7,604 nt of DNA from Planctomycetota bacterium. Lineage in GTDB: Bacteria > Planctomycetota > Planctomycetia > Pirellulales > Pirellulaceae. Positions 1-5,445 of the stretch are shown here, one piece after another. The translations under genes and the position numbers were made by a program. The notes under the pieces were generated by a model, which saw only the letters and a program-made list of their open reading frames with translations, was not told where the DNA came from and did no database searches. Position 1 is the first letter of the stretch. Each line of letters starts with the position of its first letter. The stretch spans positions 1 through 7,604 of the forward strand of contig JAPLNJ010000193.1 in NCBI GenBank assembly GCA_026692885.1. Reading direction: 5' to 3'.

Positions 1-173
1 TGTACTTCTCGTCCGAGGACGAACTGCGAGACAGCTTCGCACCTGACTTCGATGTTACGATCTTGAAGACGGTGCAGGTCGAAGGCAAGCGAGAGCCGCA
101 CTTGATGAACTTCGCCTTCATGGAGAAGAAGCAGGTCGTTCGTAAGAAAGGACGAGGAAAGAGGCGAAAATGA
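1..173 (+). CDS. C-terminal end of a class I SAM-dependent methyltransferase-like protein (5' end outside window)
   Basis: The third forward frame is open from base 3 and stops at a TGA at 171-173, giving the last 56 residues of a protein that begins outside the window. The visible part starts YFSSEDELRDSFAPDF and continues with VEGKREPHLMNFAFMEKK. This is the layout of the C-terminal strands of small class I SAM-dependent methyltransferases: a [HY]-Y-F-S-x-[DE]-E-L helix, an F-x-[IV] strand, then a final strand ending in a basic tail. The tail here is very basic (KKGRGKRRK), perhaps for nucleic-acid contact, which is inference. The SAM-binding motif lies outside the window, so the substrate cannot be named. 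The gene converges on the minus-strand cupin with about 36 bases between stop codons. Family call is moderate; the reading frame is fairly secure. Confidence 0.55.
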   Translation, partial: YFSSEDELRDSFAPDFDVTILKTVQVEGKREPHLMNFAFMEKKQVVRKKGRGKRRK

Positions 174-209
174 CTTACATCATGGTGGATGTGTAACCAT
201 CCAGCACGA

Positions 210-650
210 TCAGTCCTGTGGCACACGGATCTCGATCCCGTAGCTGGGTGCAACGGCCAGCAACTTGTCGATCTCGGCCTTGGACAGTGGCGGGGCCTGC
301 TGCCCGAACGTCACCGGCTGCCCGACCTCCAGGAACATCTTCTCCAGGCCCGCAGGCACAACGGAGACGATCATTCGGGCCAGCTTGTCCGTGTCGTTCC
401 TGAAACTGTGCAGGCTGCCGATCGGCATATTGGCGAACGTGCCCGCCTTGGCAACGATCCGCTCGTCGCCGACCTGGAAGGTGATTTCGCCCTCCAGGAC
501 GTAGAACGAATCTTCTTCTCGGCTGTGGATGTGCGGCGGTGGACCGCCACCGGGAGGCACGCAGGCTTCGAACATGGCATATCGGCCGTCCGTGTCGTCG
601 CCGGTCGCCAGAAAACGGTAGACAAACCGCTCAGTCACAGGTCTTGGCAT
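210..650 (-). CDS. Cupin 2 domain-containing protein
   Basis: A 146-residue single-domain cupin. Both conserved cupin motifs are present. Motif 1 is the PPHIHSREEDSFYVLEGE stretch at residues 38-55, with likely metal ligands H40, H42 and E46. Motif 2 is GTFANMPIGSLHSFRN at residues 70-85, with the fourth ligand H81. The length and lack of a signal peptide fit a small cytoplasmic beta-barrel protein. Related proteins bind a divalent metal and include dioxygenases, isomerases and ligand sensors, so the reaction cannot be read from sequence. The ATG at 650 has only a weak Shine-Dalgarno (GGTGA, seven bases upstream). It lies seven bases after the stop of the GNAT remnant, so translation may be coupled to it. 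It appears to be the last gene of the minus-strand block. Confidence 0.9.
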   Translation of the reverse strand: MPRPVTERFVYRFLATGDDTDGRYAMFEACVPPGGGPPPHIHSREEDSFYVLEGEITFQVGDERIVAKAGTFANMPIGSLHSFRNDTDKLARMIVSVVPAGLEKMFLEVGQPVTFGQQAPPLSKAEIDKLLAVAPSYGIEIRVPQD

Positions 651-657
651 CGGTCAT

Positions 658-816
658 TCACCAACAAGAAACGCTGGATGGTGCGTCACGTTTCCTTCGC
701 AGGGCTTCCACGATCAGATGTTCCGTCTGGTGGCTGTACGGATGATTCGCAAAAGCAGCAATCTGGATTTGTCGGATGGCGTCGTGGTCGCTGGGGATTT
801 CGGAGCGGATGATCAT
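658..816 (-). pseudogene. Truncated GNAT N-acetyltransferase (N-terminal fragment)
   Basis: From the ATG at 816 this frame encodes 52 residues beginning MIIRSEIPSDHDAIRQIQ and continuing AAFANHPYSHQTEHLIVEALRR. This matches the first strand and helices of GNAT acetyltransferases of the type that starts MxIRxExPxD and has a Q-T-E-x-x-[IL]-V-x-x-L helix. Full members are about 165-170 residues, so roughly two thirds are missing, including the acetyl-CoA-binding Q/R-x-x-G-x-G/A loop. Near the end the frame reads SVSCW and stops, while the next frame over the same bases reads LVGE. The usual family text here is S-V-S-L-V-[AG]-E, so a small indel has shifted the frame just before the truncation point. 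The cupin starts seven bases later. The start lies 22 bases after the upstream jelly-roll gene, as expected for an operon. It is unlikely to be functional. Confidence 0.7.
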
Positions 817-838
817 GTGAGTGCCTAACAACCTAACA

Positions 839-1684
839 TCACTTTGACAACGCCAGCGGGCCGATCCGCTTGGTGCCAACCGCCAATTCGTTGATCCATA
901 ACTTCTGGGCGTGCGGCAGGAGTCCAGGCCCGAAGTAGGGTGCCATCAAAAACTGGTTGAACTTCATCTTGGGGAAGTCTGTGGATCGCAACACCACGTC
1001 GGTGTGTTCGACGACGAGCTTCCCGTCAAACCAGCCACGGACGATGCCATCCTGGTTCGGGCGGTCGTTCTCCAGATCGAGCGTGTTTAGCTTGAAATAC
1101 GCCTCAACGCAGTGCCATTGGTCGTCCTTGAAGAGCACTTCCTGGCTGTCGTAGAGCTTCCCGTTGTAGCCGCCCTTGAGCGGCCCTTGGGTCAATCCGT
1201 GGGGCATGTCCTTGTTTTGGATGTCCTGGGCAACCAGACGCAGTTTGCCGCCGACCGGTTCGATGTACAGCGTGAGGTGGCTGGCGGCGGGACCATGCCA
1301 CTTCGAGTTCTCGGTGGTCAGGAAGTGGGTCAAGTGCGGATGGAAATTCTGGCCACTCCAGCCCCACCCCTTGGACAGCTTCAAGTAGAAACGGATGCTC
1401 ACCTCATCCGTGGGCTCGAACAAGCGTCGAACGGGCGACGAACCCTTCACGCCTGATTGGCGGTCGGGCCACTCGTACTCGATGCAGCCCTTTCCCGCCG
1501 CCGCATCCCCGACGACTCGGAAGCTGGTGCCGTCGTACCAGCCTCGCTCAGCAAGGTCGGCGTCCTCGAAAGACTCGCTGAACAGGATACCCGCTGTCTT
1601 TGCCTCGGTACTCGCATTCGGTTCTGCCGCCCAGACGGAGGTAACAAGAGCAAGGGACAAGCCTGCCATCTGCGTGAATGTCAC
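839..1684 (-). CDS. Secreted LamG/polysaccharide-lyase-like (concanavalin-type jelly-roll) protein
   Basis: A 281-residue exported protein. Residues 1-19 form a hydrophobic signal peptide ending VWA, with probable cleavage before AEPNA; it has few positive charges at its start. The rest is a predicted beta-jelly-roll with family-like segments: EDADLAERGWYDG near the N-terminus, IRFYLKLSKGWGWSG in the middle, then QWHCVEAYFKLNT, GWFDGKLV and a closing KLWINELAVGTKRIG strand. This order resembles concanavalin-like glucanase/lyase folds such as the PL14-like alginate lyases and LamG domains. A polysaccharide-binding or -cleaving role at the cell surface is inference, and catalytic residues cannot be assigned. 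The GTG at 1684 is chosen because AGGGAG lies seven bases upstream; an in-frame ATG at 1669 would remove part of the signal peptide. The GTG sits three bases after the stop codon of the flavin reductase, which implies translational coupling. Confidence 0.75.
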   Translation of the reverse strand: MTFTQMAGLSLALVTSVWAAEPNASTEAKTAGILFSESFEDADLAERGWYDGTSFRVVGDAAAGKGCIEYEWPDRQSGVKGSSPVRRLFEPTDEVSIRFYLKLSKGWGWSGQNFHPHLTHFLTTENSKWHGPAASHLTLYIEPVGGKLRLVAQDIQNKDMPHGLTQGPLKGGYNGKLYDSQEVLFKDDQWHCVEAYFKLNTLDLENDRPNQDGIVRGWFDGKLVVEHTDVVLRSTDFPKMKFNQFLMAPYFGPGLLPHAQKLWINELAVGTKRIGPLALSK

Positions 1685-1687
1685 CGA

Positions 1688-2794
1688 CTATCTCCCTGTG
1701 GCTTGCAGTGCATAGGTCGGGAAGTCCGTGTAGCCTTTTGCGCCGGTGGGCAAGTACCAGTCGGACATCGGTGCTTCCTGCGCAAGCGGCCAGTTGTTCT
1801 TGAACCGCTCCACGAGGTCTGGGTTGCTGATGAACGGTCGTCCGAAGGCAATCAGGTCGGCCTGTCCTTCTGCAATCGCCTTCTCCGCCATGACTTGGGT
1901 GTACCCGCAGTTGCCCATGAGCGGGCCGTGGAACACCTTGCGGAAGTCGGCCAACGTCATCGGCTCGCCCAGCTTGTGGAACCCGGATGCCAGCCCGTCC
2001 ATGACGTGCAGGTACGCCAGCCCGTAGCGGTCAAGTTGGCTGGCGACGAACGTGAATTGCTCCCGGTAATCCGACGATCCCATGTCGTTGAACGAACCGT
2101 TGGGGGAAAGCCGCACGCCAATCCGGTGGGCGGGCCAGACGGACGTGATGCCTTCCACGACCTCCTTCAGAAAACGGAAACGGTTCTCCACGCTGCCGCC
2201 GTACTGGTCTGTCCGGTGATTCGTCTTCGACTGGAGGAAGGTGTCGATCAGGTAGCCGTTGGCTCCGTGGATTTCCACACCGTCGAAGCCCGCCGCCTTG
2301 GCTCGCTGGGCGGCTTGCCGGTAATCATCGGCGACCCGTGGAATCTCGGACGTTTCCAGTGCCCTGGATACTTCGTGGGGTTGCTTCCCCGTGGGAGTGT
2401 GGATGTACGGTTCGTTGATCTTGATGGCCGAGGGTGCCACGGCAGGCTTGCCGTTGTGGAAGCTGCTGTGGGACGAGCGTCCGAGATGCCAAAGCTGAAG
2501 GAAGATCACGCCCCCGTTTTCATGAACGGCGCTGACGACGTGCTTCCAGCCTTCCGCCATCTTGTCCGTGTAGATCCCTGGCGACTCGTTCCAGCCGTTC
2601 GCTTCCTCGGAGATCGTGGTTGCTTCGGTGATGAGCAGGCCCGCCGAACTGCGTTGGACGTAGTATTCGGCCATCAGCCGGTTTGGAATGCGTGCGGTCC
2701 CGGCCCTGGAGCGGGTCATGGGGGCCAGCACGATTCGATTCGCCAGCTTGAGATCGTGCAGGGTGAAAGGCTGATAAAGGCTGTTGTTCGACAT
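1688..2794 (-). CDS. Old Yellow Enzyme family NADH:flavin oxidoreductase (N-ethylmaleimide reductase-like alkene reductase)
   Basis: A complete FMN-dependent TIM-barrel ene-reductase of 368 residues, the usual length for the NemA/OPR branch. Such enzymes take hydride from NAD(P)H and reduce activated C=C bonds, maleimides, nitroesters or quinones in the cytoplasm. Visible landmarks are APMTRSR (24-30, with the flavin-tuning Thr27), Q100 in FLQLWHLGR, the substrate-binding H176/N179 pair and the proton-donor Y181 within EIHGANGYL, R228 in RLSP, and IAFGRPFISNPDL near the C-terminus for FMN phosphate. All key residues appear intact. The ATG at 2794 (MSNNSLYQPF) fits the family start. An ATG twelve bases earlier is possible but would sit only two bases from the AGGAG. 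The frame stays open further upstream only by chance. It is the first gene of the minus-strand block and has a good promoter. Confidence 0.95.
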   Translation of the reverse strand: MSNNSLYQPFTLHDLKLANRIVLAPMTRSRAGTARIPNRLMAEYYVQRSSAGLLITEATTISEEANGWNESPGIYTDKMAEGWKHVVSAVHENGGVIFLQLWHLGRSSHSSFHNGKPAVAPSAIKINEPYIHTPTGKQPHEVSRALETSEIPRVADDYRQAAQRAKAAGFDGVEIHGANGYLIDTFLQSKTNHRTDQYGGSVENRFRFLKEVVEGITSVWPAHRIGVRLSPNGSFNDMGSSDYREQFTFVASQLDRYGLAYLHVMDGLASGFHKLGEPMTLADFRKVFHGPLMGNCGYTQVMAEKAIAEGQADLIAFGRPFISNPDLVERFKNNWPLAQEAPMSDWYLPTGAKGYTDFPTYALQATGR

Positions 2795-2845
2795 GGAGTA
2801 TCCCATTTCTCCTGCTTTCGAGTTGTCGTTTGGTTCTGGTCCCGG

Positions 2846-2854
2846 ATTATAGCA
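2846..2854 (-). promoter_or_regulatory. Extended -10 promoter for the flavin-reductase operon
   Basis: On the minus strand these bases read TGCTATAAT, a perfect TATAAT preceded by the TGn extension. It lies about 50 bases before the ATG of the Old Yellow Enzyme gene, giving a short leader of about 45 bases. The hexamer 17 bases upstream (TGCGGC) is a poor -35, which is tolerated when the -10 is extended. This is the clearest sigma-70-type promoter in the window. Confidence 0.6.
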
Positions 2855-2913
2855 GGTCGCACAGGCGAGCCGCATGGCCTGCGGATTCCGCGCGCCTAAG
2901 CTCCGTTGCCGCC

Positions 2914-3063
2914 TCGTGCTCGTGCTCAGCGAAGCGGTGCGCGTGCTCGTAATCCCTCTCGGCATGCGTCCAGTCGATCGTGGTGGAAGATCGTTTCGGT
3001 CATCGGAGTGGCTTCTCGATTACGAGCACGAGCACCGCCGCCAGCGGCTGAGCACGAGCACGA
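2914..3063. repeat. Large imperfect inverted repeat of GTGCTC/GAGCAC units
   Basis: The left arm is 2914-2954 and the right arm 3018-3063, separated by a 63-base loop. The outer ends of the arms are reverse complements (TCGTGCTCGTGCTCAGC on the left, GCTGAGCACGAGCACGA on the right). The inner ends also match (GTGCTCGTAATC against GATTACGAGCAC). The middle of each arm diverges slightly. Each arm contains tandem GAGCAC hexamers on either side of a GC-rich centre, so each can also fold by itself. It lies between the divergent flavin-reductase operon and the + strand orphan at 3092. From memory, short EHEH-coding GAGCAC repeats of this sort occur between genes in planctomycete genomes. No transposase is encoded here. 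Confidence 0.75.
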
Positions 3064-3091
3064 ACACTCCATTGCCAGAACCAAGGGGTTA

Positions 3092-3778
3092 TTGAGCAGT
3101 TACATTGAAAGGGTGCAGACACCGTTCCCGGATTGCACGATTCGGACTGACTCAGGCAAGGAACTTCGGATTGAATTTGAGCTTTACAGCCGCCAGTTCG
3201 ACGAACACGGCCACGACAAGAGCAAGTGCGATATGCTGATTTGTTGGCAGGACGACTTGGGCAAGTGGCCGAAGGGTTTTGTGCTTGAACTCCGCACCGT
3301 TGTCAAAGAGAAGTGCCCTTGGATAATCCGAGAAATTCGAGACAAACCGTTGGGGGTTCCGTGGTGCAAAGACACCTTCTTCCAGCGATGTGCCGAGAAC
3401 CGGCTCACCGAGGAGCAGGTTGGTCAGATAAAGCTCATTATCGAGTTTGCTGAATCCGAACATCTCGGTCCGACTTGGCAAGACACGCCAACCGGCACGT
3501 TCGTGGTCGGTGACCATCGACAATTCTTCAAGGTCCACGCCGATGGACAGCTTGCCTTTCCGTTCCTTCGCCTGGATGCTGGCGGGCTGTTCCCCGGACT
3601 GTTTGACCGGCTGAATGCGGCTTTGCAGGTGGAGCAGTTTCGGGAGGGAGACGAGAGGCGAAAGAAGGCCAAAGACGAAATGCGGAGCCAAGTCCTGGGA
3701 AAGTTCTTCGAGAACCGAGAGCAGCTTCGTGCGTTTCTTGAAGTCTGGAGATGGTTCGCCGCTCAGAATCCGTGCTGA
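3092..3778 (+). CDS. Uncharacterised protein with possible PD-(D/E)XK nuclease-like core
   Basis: I do not recognise a named family. The frame encodes about 228 residues if it starts at the TTG at 3092, which has GGGG a few bases upstream. A GTG at 3113 is an alternative, and there is no in-frame ATG near the 5' end. The frame continues upstream into the inverted repeat, which is unlikely to be coding. The N-terminal third alternates strand and helix. It contains E28/E30 (IEFELYS), an HGH triplet at 39-41, D47 in CDMLICW and E66-L67-R68 in VLELRT. That E...D...ExK-like spacing resembles PD-(D/E)XK nucleases, with Arg in place of Lys; this is inference. The middle has a T-W-x-x-T-P-T-G-T-F-V segment, followed by strands and a charged helical C-terminus ending WRWFAAQNPC. 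It is soluble, with no signal peptide. The frameshifted nuclease gene starts 34 bases downstream. Confidence 0.65.
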   Translation: MSSYIERVQTPFPDCTIRTDSGKELRIEFELYSRQFDEHGHDKSKCDMLICWQDDLGKWPKGFVLELRTVVKEKCPWIIREIRDKPLGVPWCKDTFFQRCAENRLTEEQVGQIKLIIEFAESEHLGPTWQDTPTGTFVVGDHRQFFKVHADGQLAFPFLRLDAGGLFPGLFDRLNAALQVEQFREGDERRKKAKDEMRSQVLGKFFENREQLRAFLEVWRWFAAQNPC

Positions 3779-3812
3779 CCGCAGTATTCGATTGGACTCG
3801 ATGGGAGAGTTG

Positions 3813-4627
3813 ATGATACGATCTTTGTTGCTGGTTGCGTTGTTGCTCCCGACCGGGGGCGCAGCCGCCGACTTCACCGCCACGGTGGTCAAAGTCCAGG
3901 ACGGCGACTCGCTGGTCGTCCTCCGCGACAACAAGCAGATCGAGATCCGGCTCGAAGGCATCGACTGCCCCGAACTTCACCAAGCCTACGGCCAGAAAGC
4001 CAAGCAGGCCACGTCCCAACTTGTGGCAGGCAAAACGGTGACCGTCCAATCCACCGGCACCGACAAGTATGGACGCACGCTGGCCAACATCATCCTGCCC
4101 GATGACCGCAGCTTGAGCCAGGAACTTGTGCGGCAGGGCTGTGCCTGGTGGTTCAGAAGTACAGCAAGGACCAGGCGCTGGCCAAGCTGGAAGCCGAAGC
4201 CCGACAAAGCAAGTTGGGCCTGTGGGCAGACCCGAACCCGGTGCCGCCGTGGGACTGGCGGAAGGCCCAGAAGTCTAAAGGGCAGCCGGCTCAGGCCGAG
4301 GTCGTCCCGAACGGCGTCGAGATCACCGCGTTGCTACCCGATCCGGTAGGCCGGGACGAGGGGCACGAGGCGGTGGAAATCGGAAATGCGACCGATAAGC
4401 CGGTGGATCTGGCCGGCTGGAAGCTCCGGGATCGTGCCGGAAATCAGTACCGACTGGCAGGGACCGTGGCGGCGAAGGGGCGATTGCGGATCGTGATGAC
4501 CGCAGCCACCATGCCGCTCAACAACGACGGCGACACGGTGCTGCTGATCGAATCGGCGGGGGTCTTACGCTGCCGCGTGGAATACACTGCGGAGCAGGTA
4601 CGGGCGGGGACCTTGGCACTCAGATAA
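3813..4627 (+). pseudogene. Secreted staphylococcal-nuclease-like enzyme with lamin-tail domain, interrupted by a one-base frameshift
   Basis: Two overlapping frames together encode one protein of about 271 residues. From the ATG at 3813 (GGGAG five bases upstream) there is a signal peptide MIRSLLLVALLLPTGGAAA and then an SNase (thermonuclease) domain. It keeps the calcium ligands D32 and D51 and the catalytic R46, E54 and R88 in DGDS, RLEGIDCPE and DKYGR. At 4152-4156 the sequence reads TTCAG where TTCCAG would keep the frame. Restoring one C near 4154 joins CAWWF to QKYSKDQALAKLEAEARQ, the usual last helix and LGLW of the fold. A lamin-tail domain follows (EAVEIGNATDKPVDLAGW, NNDGDTVLLIE), ending at the TAA at 4625. 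Without the fix, the first frame runs on as junk to 4349. SNase enzymes cleave DNA and RNA; LTD domains often anchor or target secreted nucleases. It is either a recent mutation or a sequencing error. Confidence 0.8.
4148..4627 (+). CDS. 3' half of the nuclease-LTD gene as a stand-alone open frame (lamin-tail domain)
   Basis: If the frameshift is real, the 3' half remains open from a GTG at 4148 for 159 residues. It contains the final helix of the SNase domain (about residues 3-25), a PWDWRK linker and the whole lamin-tail domain (about residues 55-145: ITALLPDPVG, then the EAVEIGN strand, DLAGWKLRD, a K-G-R-L strand and the NNDGDTVLLI strand). It has no signal peptide and no convincing ribosome-binding site, so independent expression is doubtful. 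It is listed separately because automatic callers would report it this way. Confidence 0.5.
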   Translation: MVQKYSKDQALAKLEAEARQSKLGLWADPNPVPPWDWRKAQKSKGQPAQAEVVPNGVEITALLPDPVGRDEGHEAVEIGNATDKPVDLAGWKLRDRAGNQYRLAGTVAAKGRLRIVMTAATMPLNNDGDTVLLIESAGVLRCRVEYTAEQVRAGTLALR

Positions 4628-4646
4628 ATTCACAGGCTTGAGCTCA

Positions 4647-4682
4647 GCTGGAGTGACCCACCGCCATGGCGCTACCTCCAGC
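4647..4682 (+). repeat. Hairpin with nested palindrome after the nuclease-LTD gene
   Basis: GCTGGAG at 4647-4653 pairs with CTCCAGC at 4676-4682. Inside this stem is the perfect palindrome CGCCATGGCG at 4662-4671. Together they form a cruciform-like element 20 bases after the LTD stop codon. There is no T-run behind it, so it is a poor intrinsic terminator. The flank AGTGACCC (4652-4659) recurs inverted as GGGTCACT at 4735-4742, just before the DUF2493 remnant. Confidence 0.4.
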
Positions 4683-4727
4683 CCTGACAGGATTCCTCTT
4701 TCCAAGCAGTGGGTCAGTCGACGTGAG

Positions 4728-4951
4728 TACAGGCGGGTCACTTTTGGTGAGGCAGGAACTTCGACGATCGTGACCTAATGTGGTCCACCCTGGACCGACT
4801 GCACGCCGAGTATCAGTTCACGCTGCTGATTCACAGCGATGCTCGCGGTACTGACCGGCTGGCTGGTGAATGGGCGCAGGAGCGAGGCATCGCGGTGTTG
4901 GTCTGCCCGGCGGATCGGAGCCGGAGGGAACGGAGCAGATCCGCTGCCTGA
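4728..4951 (+). pseudogene. DUF2493/SLOG (YspA-like) nucleotide-binding protein remnant
   Basis: From 4751 the frame reads [18 protein letters not shown], then [20 protein letters not shown] and [11 protein letters not shown]. This is the first two thirds of a DUF2493 protein: the GGR-[ND]-F motif, an IH-x-x-ARG-x-D nucleotide-binding turn, the LAxEWAxERG helix and a V-x-x-[FC]-PAD strand. Bases just upstream read RVTFG in a different frame, so the first strand is separated from the rest by a one- or two-base indel, and a TGA precedes GRNF in frame. After PAD the expected W-x-x-x-G-x-x-AGPxRN segment is absent. The frame runs into unrelated residues and stops at 4949-4951. Intact members are about 110-150 residues and have a SLOG Rossmann fold thought to bind nucleotide derivatives. 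No usable start is visible, so this is a dead fragment. Confidence 0.65.
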
Positions 4952-5049
4952 AGATGCCATTGACGGAAGCCGTCCAGAAGGTCATGGACAGCGAAATCAC
5001 GCATGGGCCAAGCTGCGTGCTGATTCTGAAAACGGCGTTGCTGGGTTGA
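4915..5049 (+). pseudogene. NUDIX hydrolase C-terminal remnant
   Basis: In a different frame from the DUF2493 remnant, and overlapping its end, these bases encode [18 protein letters not shown] and then KVMDSEITHGPSCVLILKTALLG before a TGA at 5047. This resembles the last strand and helix of ADP-ribose pyrophosphatase-like NUDIX proteins, in which an [ED]-x-I-x-[VC]-x-x-[VM]-x-L-x-E-A strand-turn is followed by a G/S-E-I-T-H/D helix. The NUDIX box itself (GX5EX7REUXEEXGU) is absent, so only about 40 residues of a gene of roughly 180 remain. The junction with the DUF2493 fragment at about 4910-4925 looks like a deletion fusion of two unrelated genes. The family assignment rests on a short segment and is moderate. 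Confidence 0.45.
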
Positions 5050-5292
5050 GCGGTCGGCTTCTTCGATGCCCATGAATGCGGCAGATGTTGCTCAGACTGT
5101 AGCCTTTCCCAAACCTGTCCCCTGCGCCGGGTGTCAGGCAGGCTAATCCCAAGCACAGGCGTGATGGGAACTTGCGTCCTGCATTGCAGGTGTGGTCGAG
5201 ATGACGGAACATTTGGCACGTGAAGTGCATCCAATTGTTTAGGAAGATCAAGACTCAACGGGTCGGAGTTACGCCGCCTTGATCGCTCCCGA
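5050..5292. other. Intergenic stretch without an identifiable gene
   Basis: No convincing gene was found on either strand. A 26-codon frame at 5066-5146 (MPMNAADVAQ, ending CAGCQAG) has no ribosome-binding site. An inverted repeat GATCAAG (5246-5252) / CTTGATC (5278-5284) encloses a smaller ACTC/GAGT stem (5253-5256 and 5266-5269) and could form a hairpin with a 25-base loop. The region is probably decayed coding sequence continuing from the DUF2493/NUDIX remnants. Confidence 0.5.
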
Positions 5293-5313
5293 TTGACAAC
5301 GATGGACAACGAT
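5293..5313 (+). promoter_or_regulatory. Possible -35 box with a direct repeat
   Basis: TTGACA at 5293-5298 is a perfect -35 hexamer, and GACAACGAT occurs twice (5295-5303 and 5305-5313) with a ten-base period, about one helical turn. No good -10 is seen 16-18 bases downstream (ACGACA), so a constitutive promoter is unlikely. The repeat could be an activator or repressor site for the structured transcript that follows. Weak evidence. Confidence 0.25.
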
Positions 5314-5348
5314 TCACGACACCACTTTTGTGACAGGAGGGCAAGCCA

Positions 5349-5378
5349 ATGCAAGATCCCCCTGGTGGTCAGCCATGA
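5349..5378 (+). CDS. Possible nine-residue leader peptide MQDPPGGQP
   Basis: This frame has the best ribosome-binding site in the region (AGGAGG, eight bases before ATG) and the sequence MQDPPGGQP, stopped by a TGA whose bases overlap the ATG of another tiny frame. Proline/glycine-rich starts of this sort are common at the N-terminus of small planctomycete membrane proteins (from memory), and the membrane-protein frame that begins further on is also proline-rich (PPPLRPQ). It may therefore be the original start of that gene, now separated from it, rather than a true leader peptide. Confidence 0.25.
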   Translation: MQDPPGGQP

Positions 5379-5445
5379 GGAGCGGCTGTTGGCCGTTCCT
5401 CCAGTGACGTGTTTGGTCCGTTCACGACTGCTAAACACAGCGAGG

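Noticed and set aside
186..203. Hairpin TGGATG-tgtaac-CATCCA between the convergent methyltransferase and cupin genes
   Set aside because: A six-base stem of mixed composition without a T-run on either strand is too weak to call a terminator, though its position would suit one.
189..812. 207-residue + strand open frame opposite the cupin
   Set aside because: The opposite strand encodes a clear cupin with all metal ligands and a GNAT fragment; this frame is a high-GC mirror frame with no domain.
1457..2899. 480-residue + strand open frame opposite the flavin reductase
   Set aside because: It is the antisense shadow of the Old Yellow Enzyme and jelly-roll genes, whose minus-strand products have complete family motifs; the + strand translation has no recognisable domain.
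3152..3961. 269-residue minus-strand open frame opposite the orphan and nuclease genes
   Set aside because: It crosses two separate + strand genes, including a well-supported SNase domain, and its translation is low-complexity and unlike any family.
4140..4160. Programmed -1 ribosomal frameshift in the nuclease gene
   Set aside because: No X-XXY-YYZ slippery heptamer occurs at the junction and no strong downstream pseudoknot is apparent, so a deletion or sequencing error is simpler.
5066..5146. 26-codon frame MPMNAADVAQ... ending CAGCQAG with a CxxC pair
   Set aside because: It has no ribosome-binding site, is very short and lies in a decayed region; a cysteine-rich reading in a neighbouring frame is equally unsupported.
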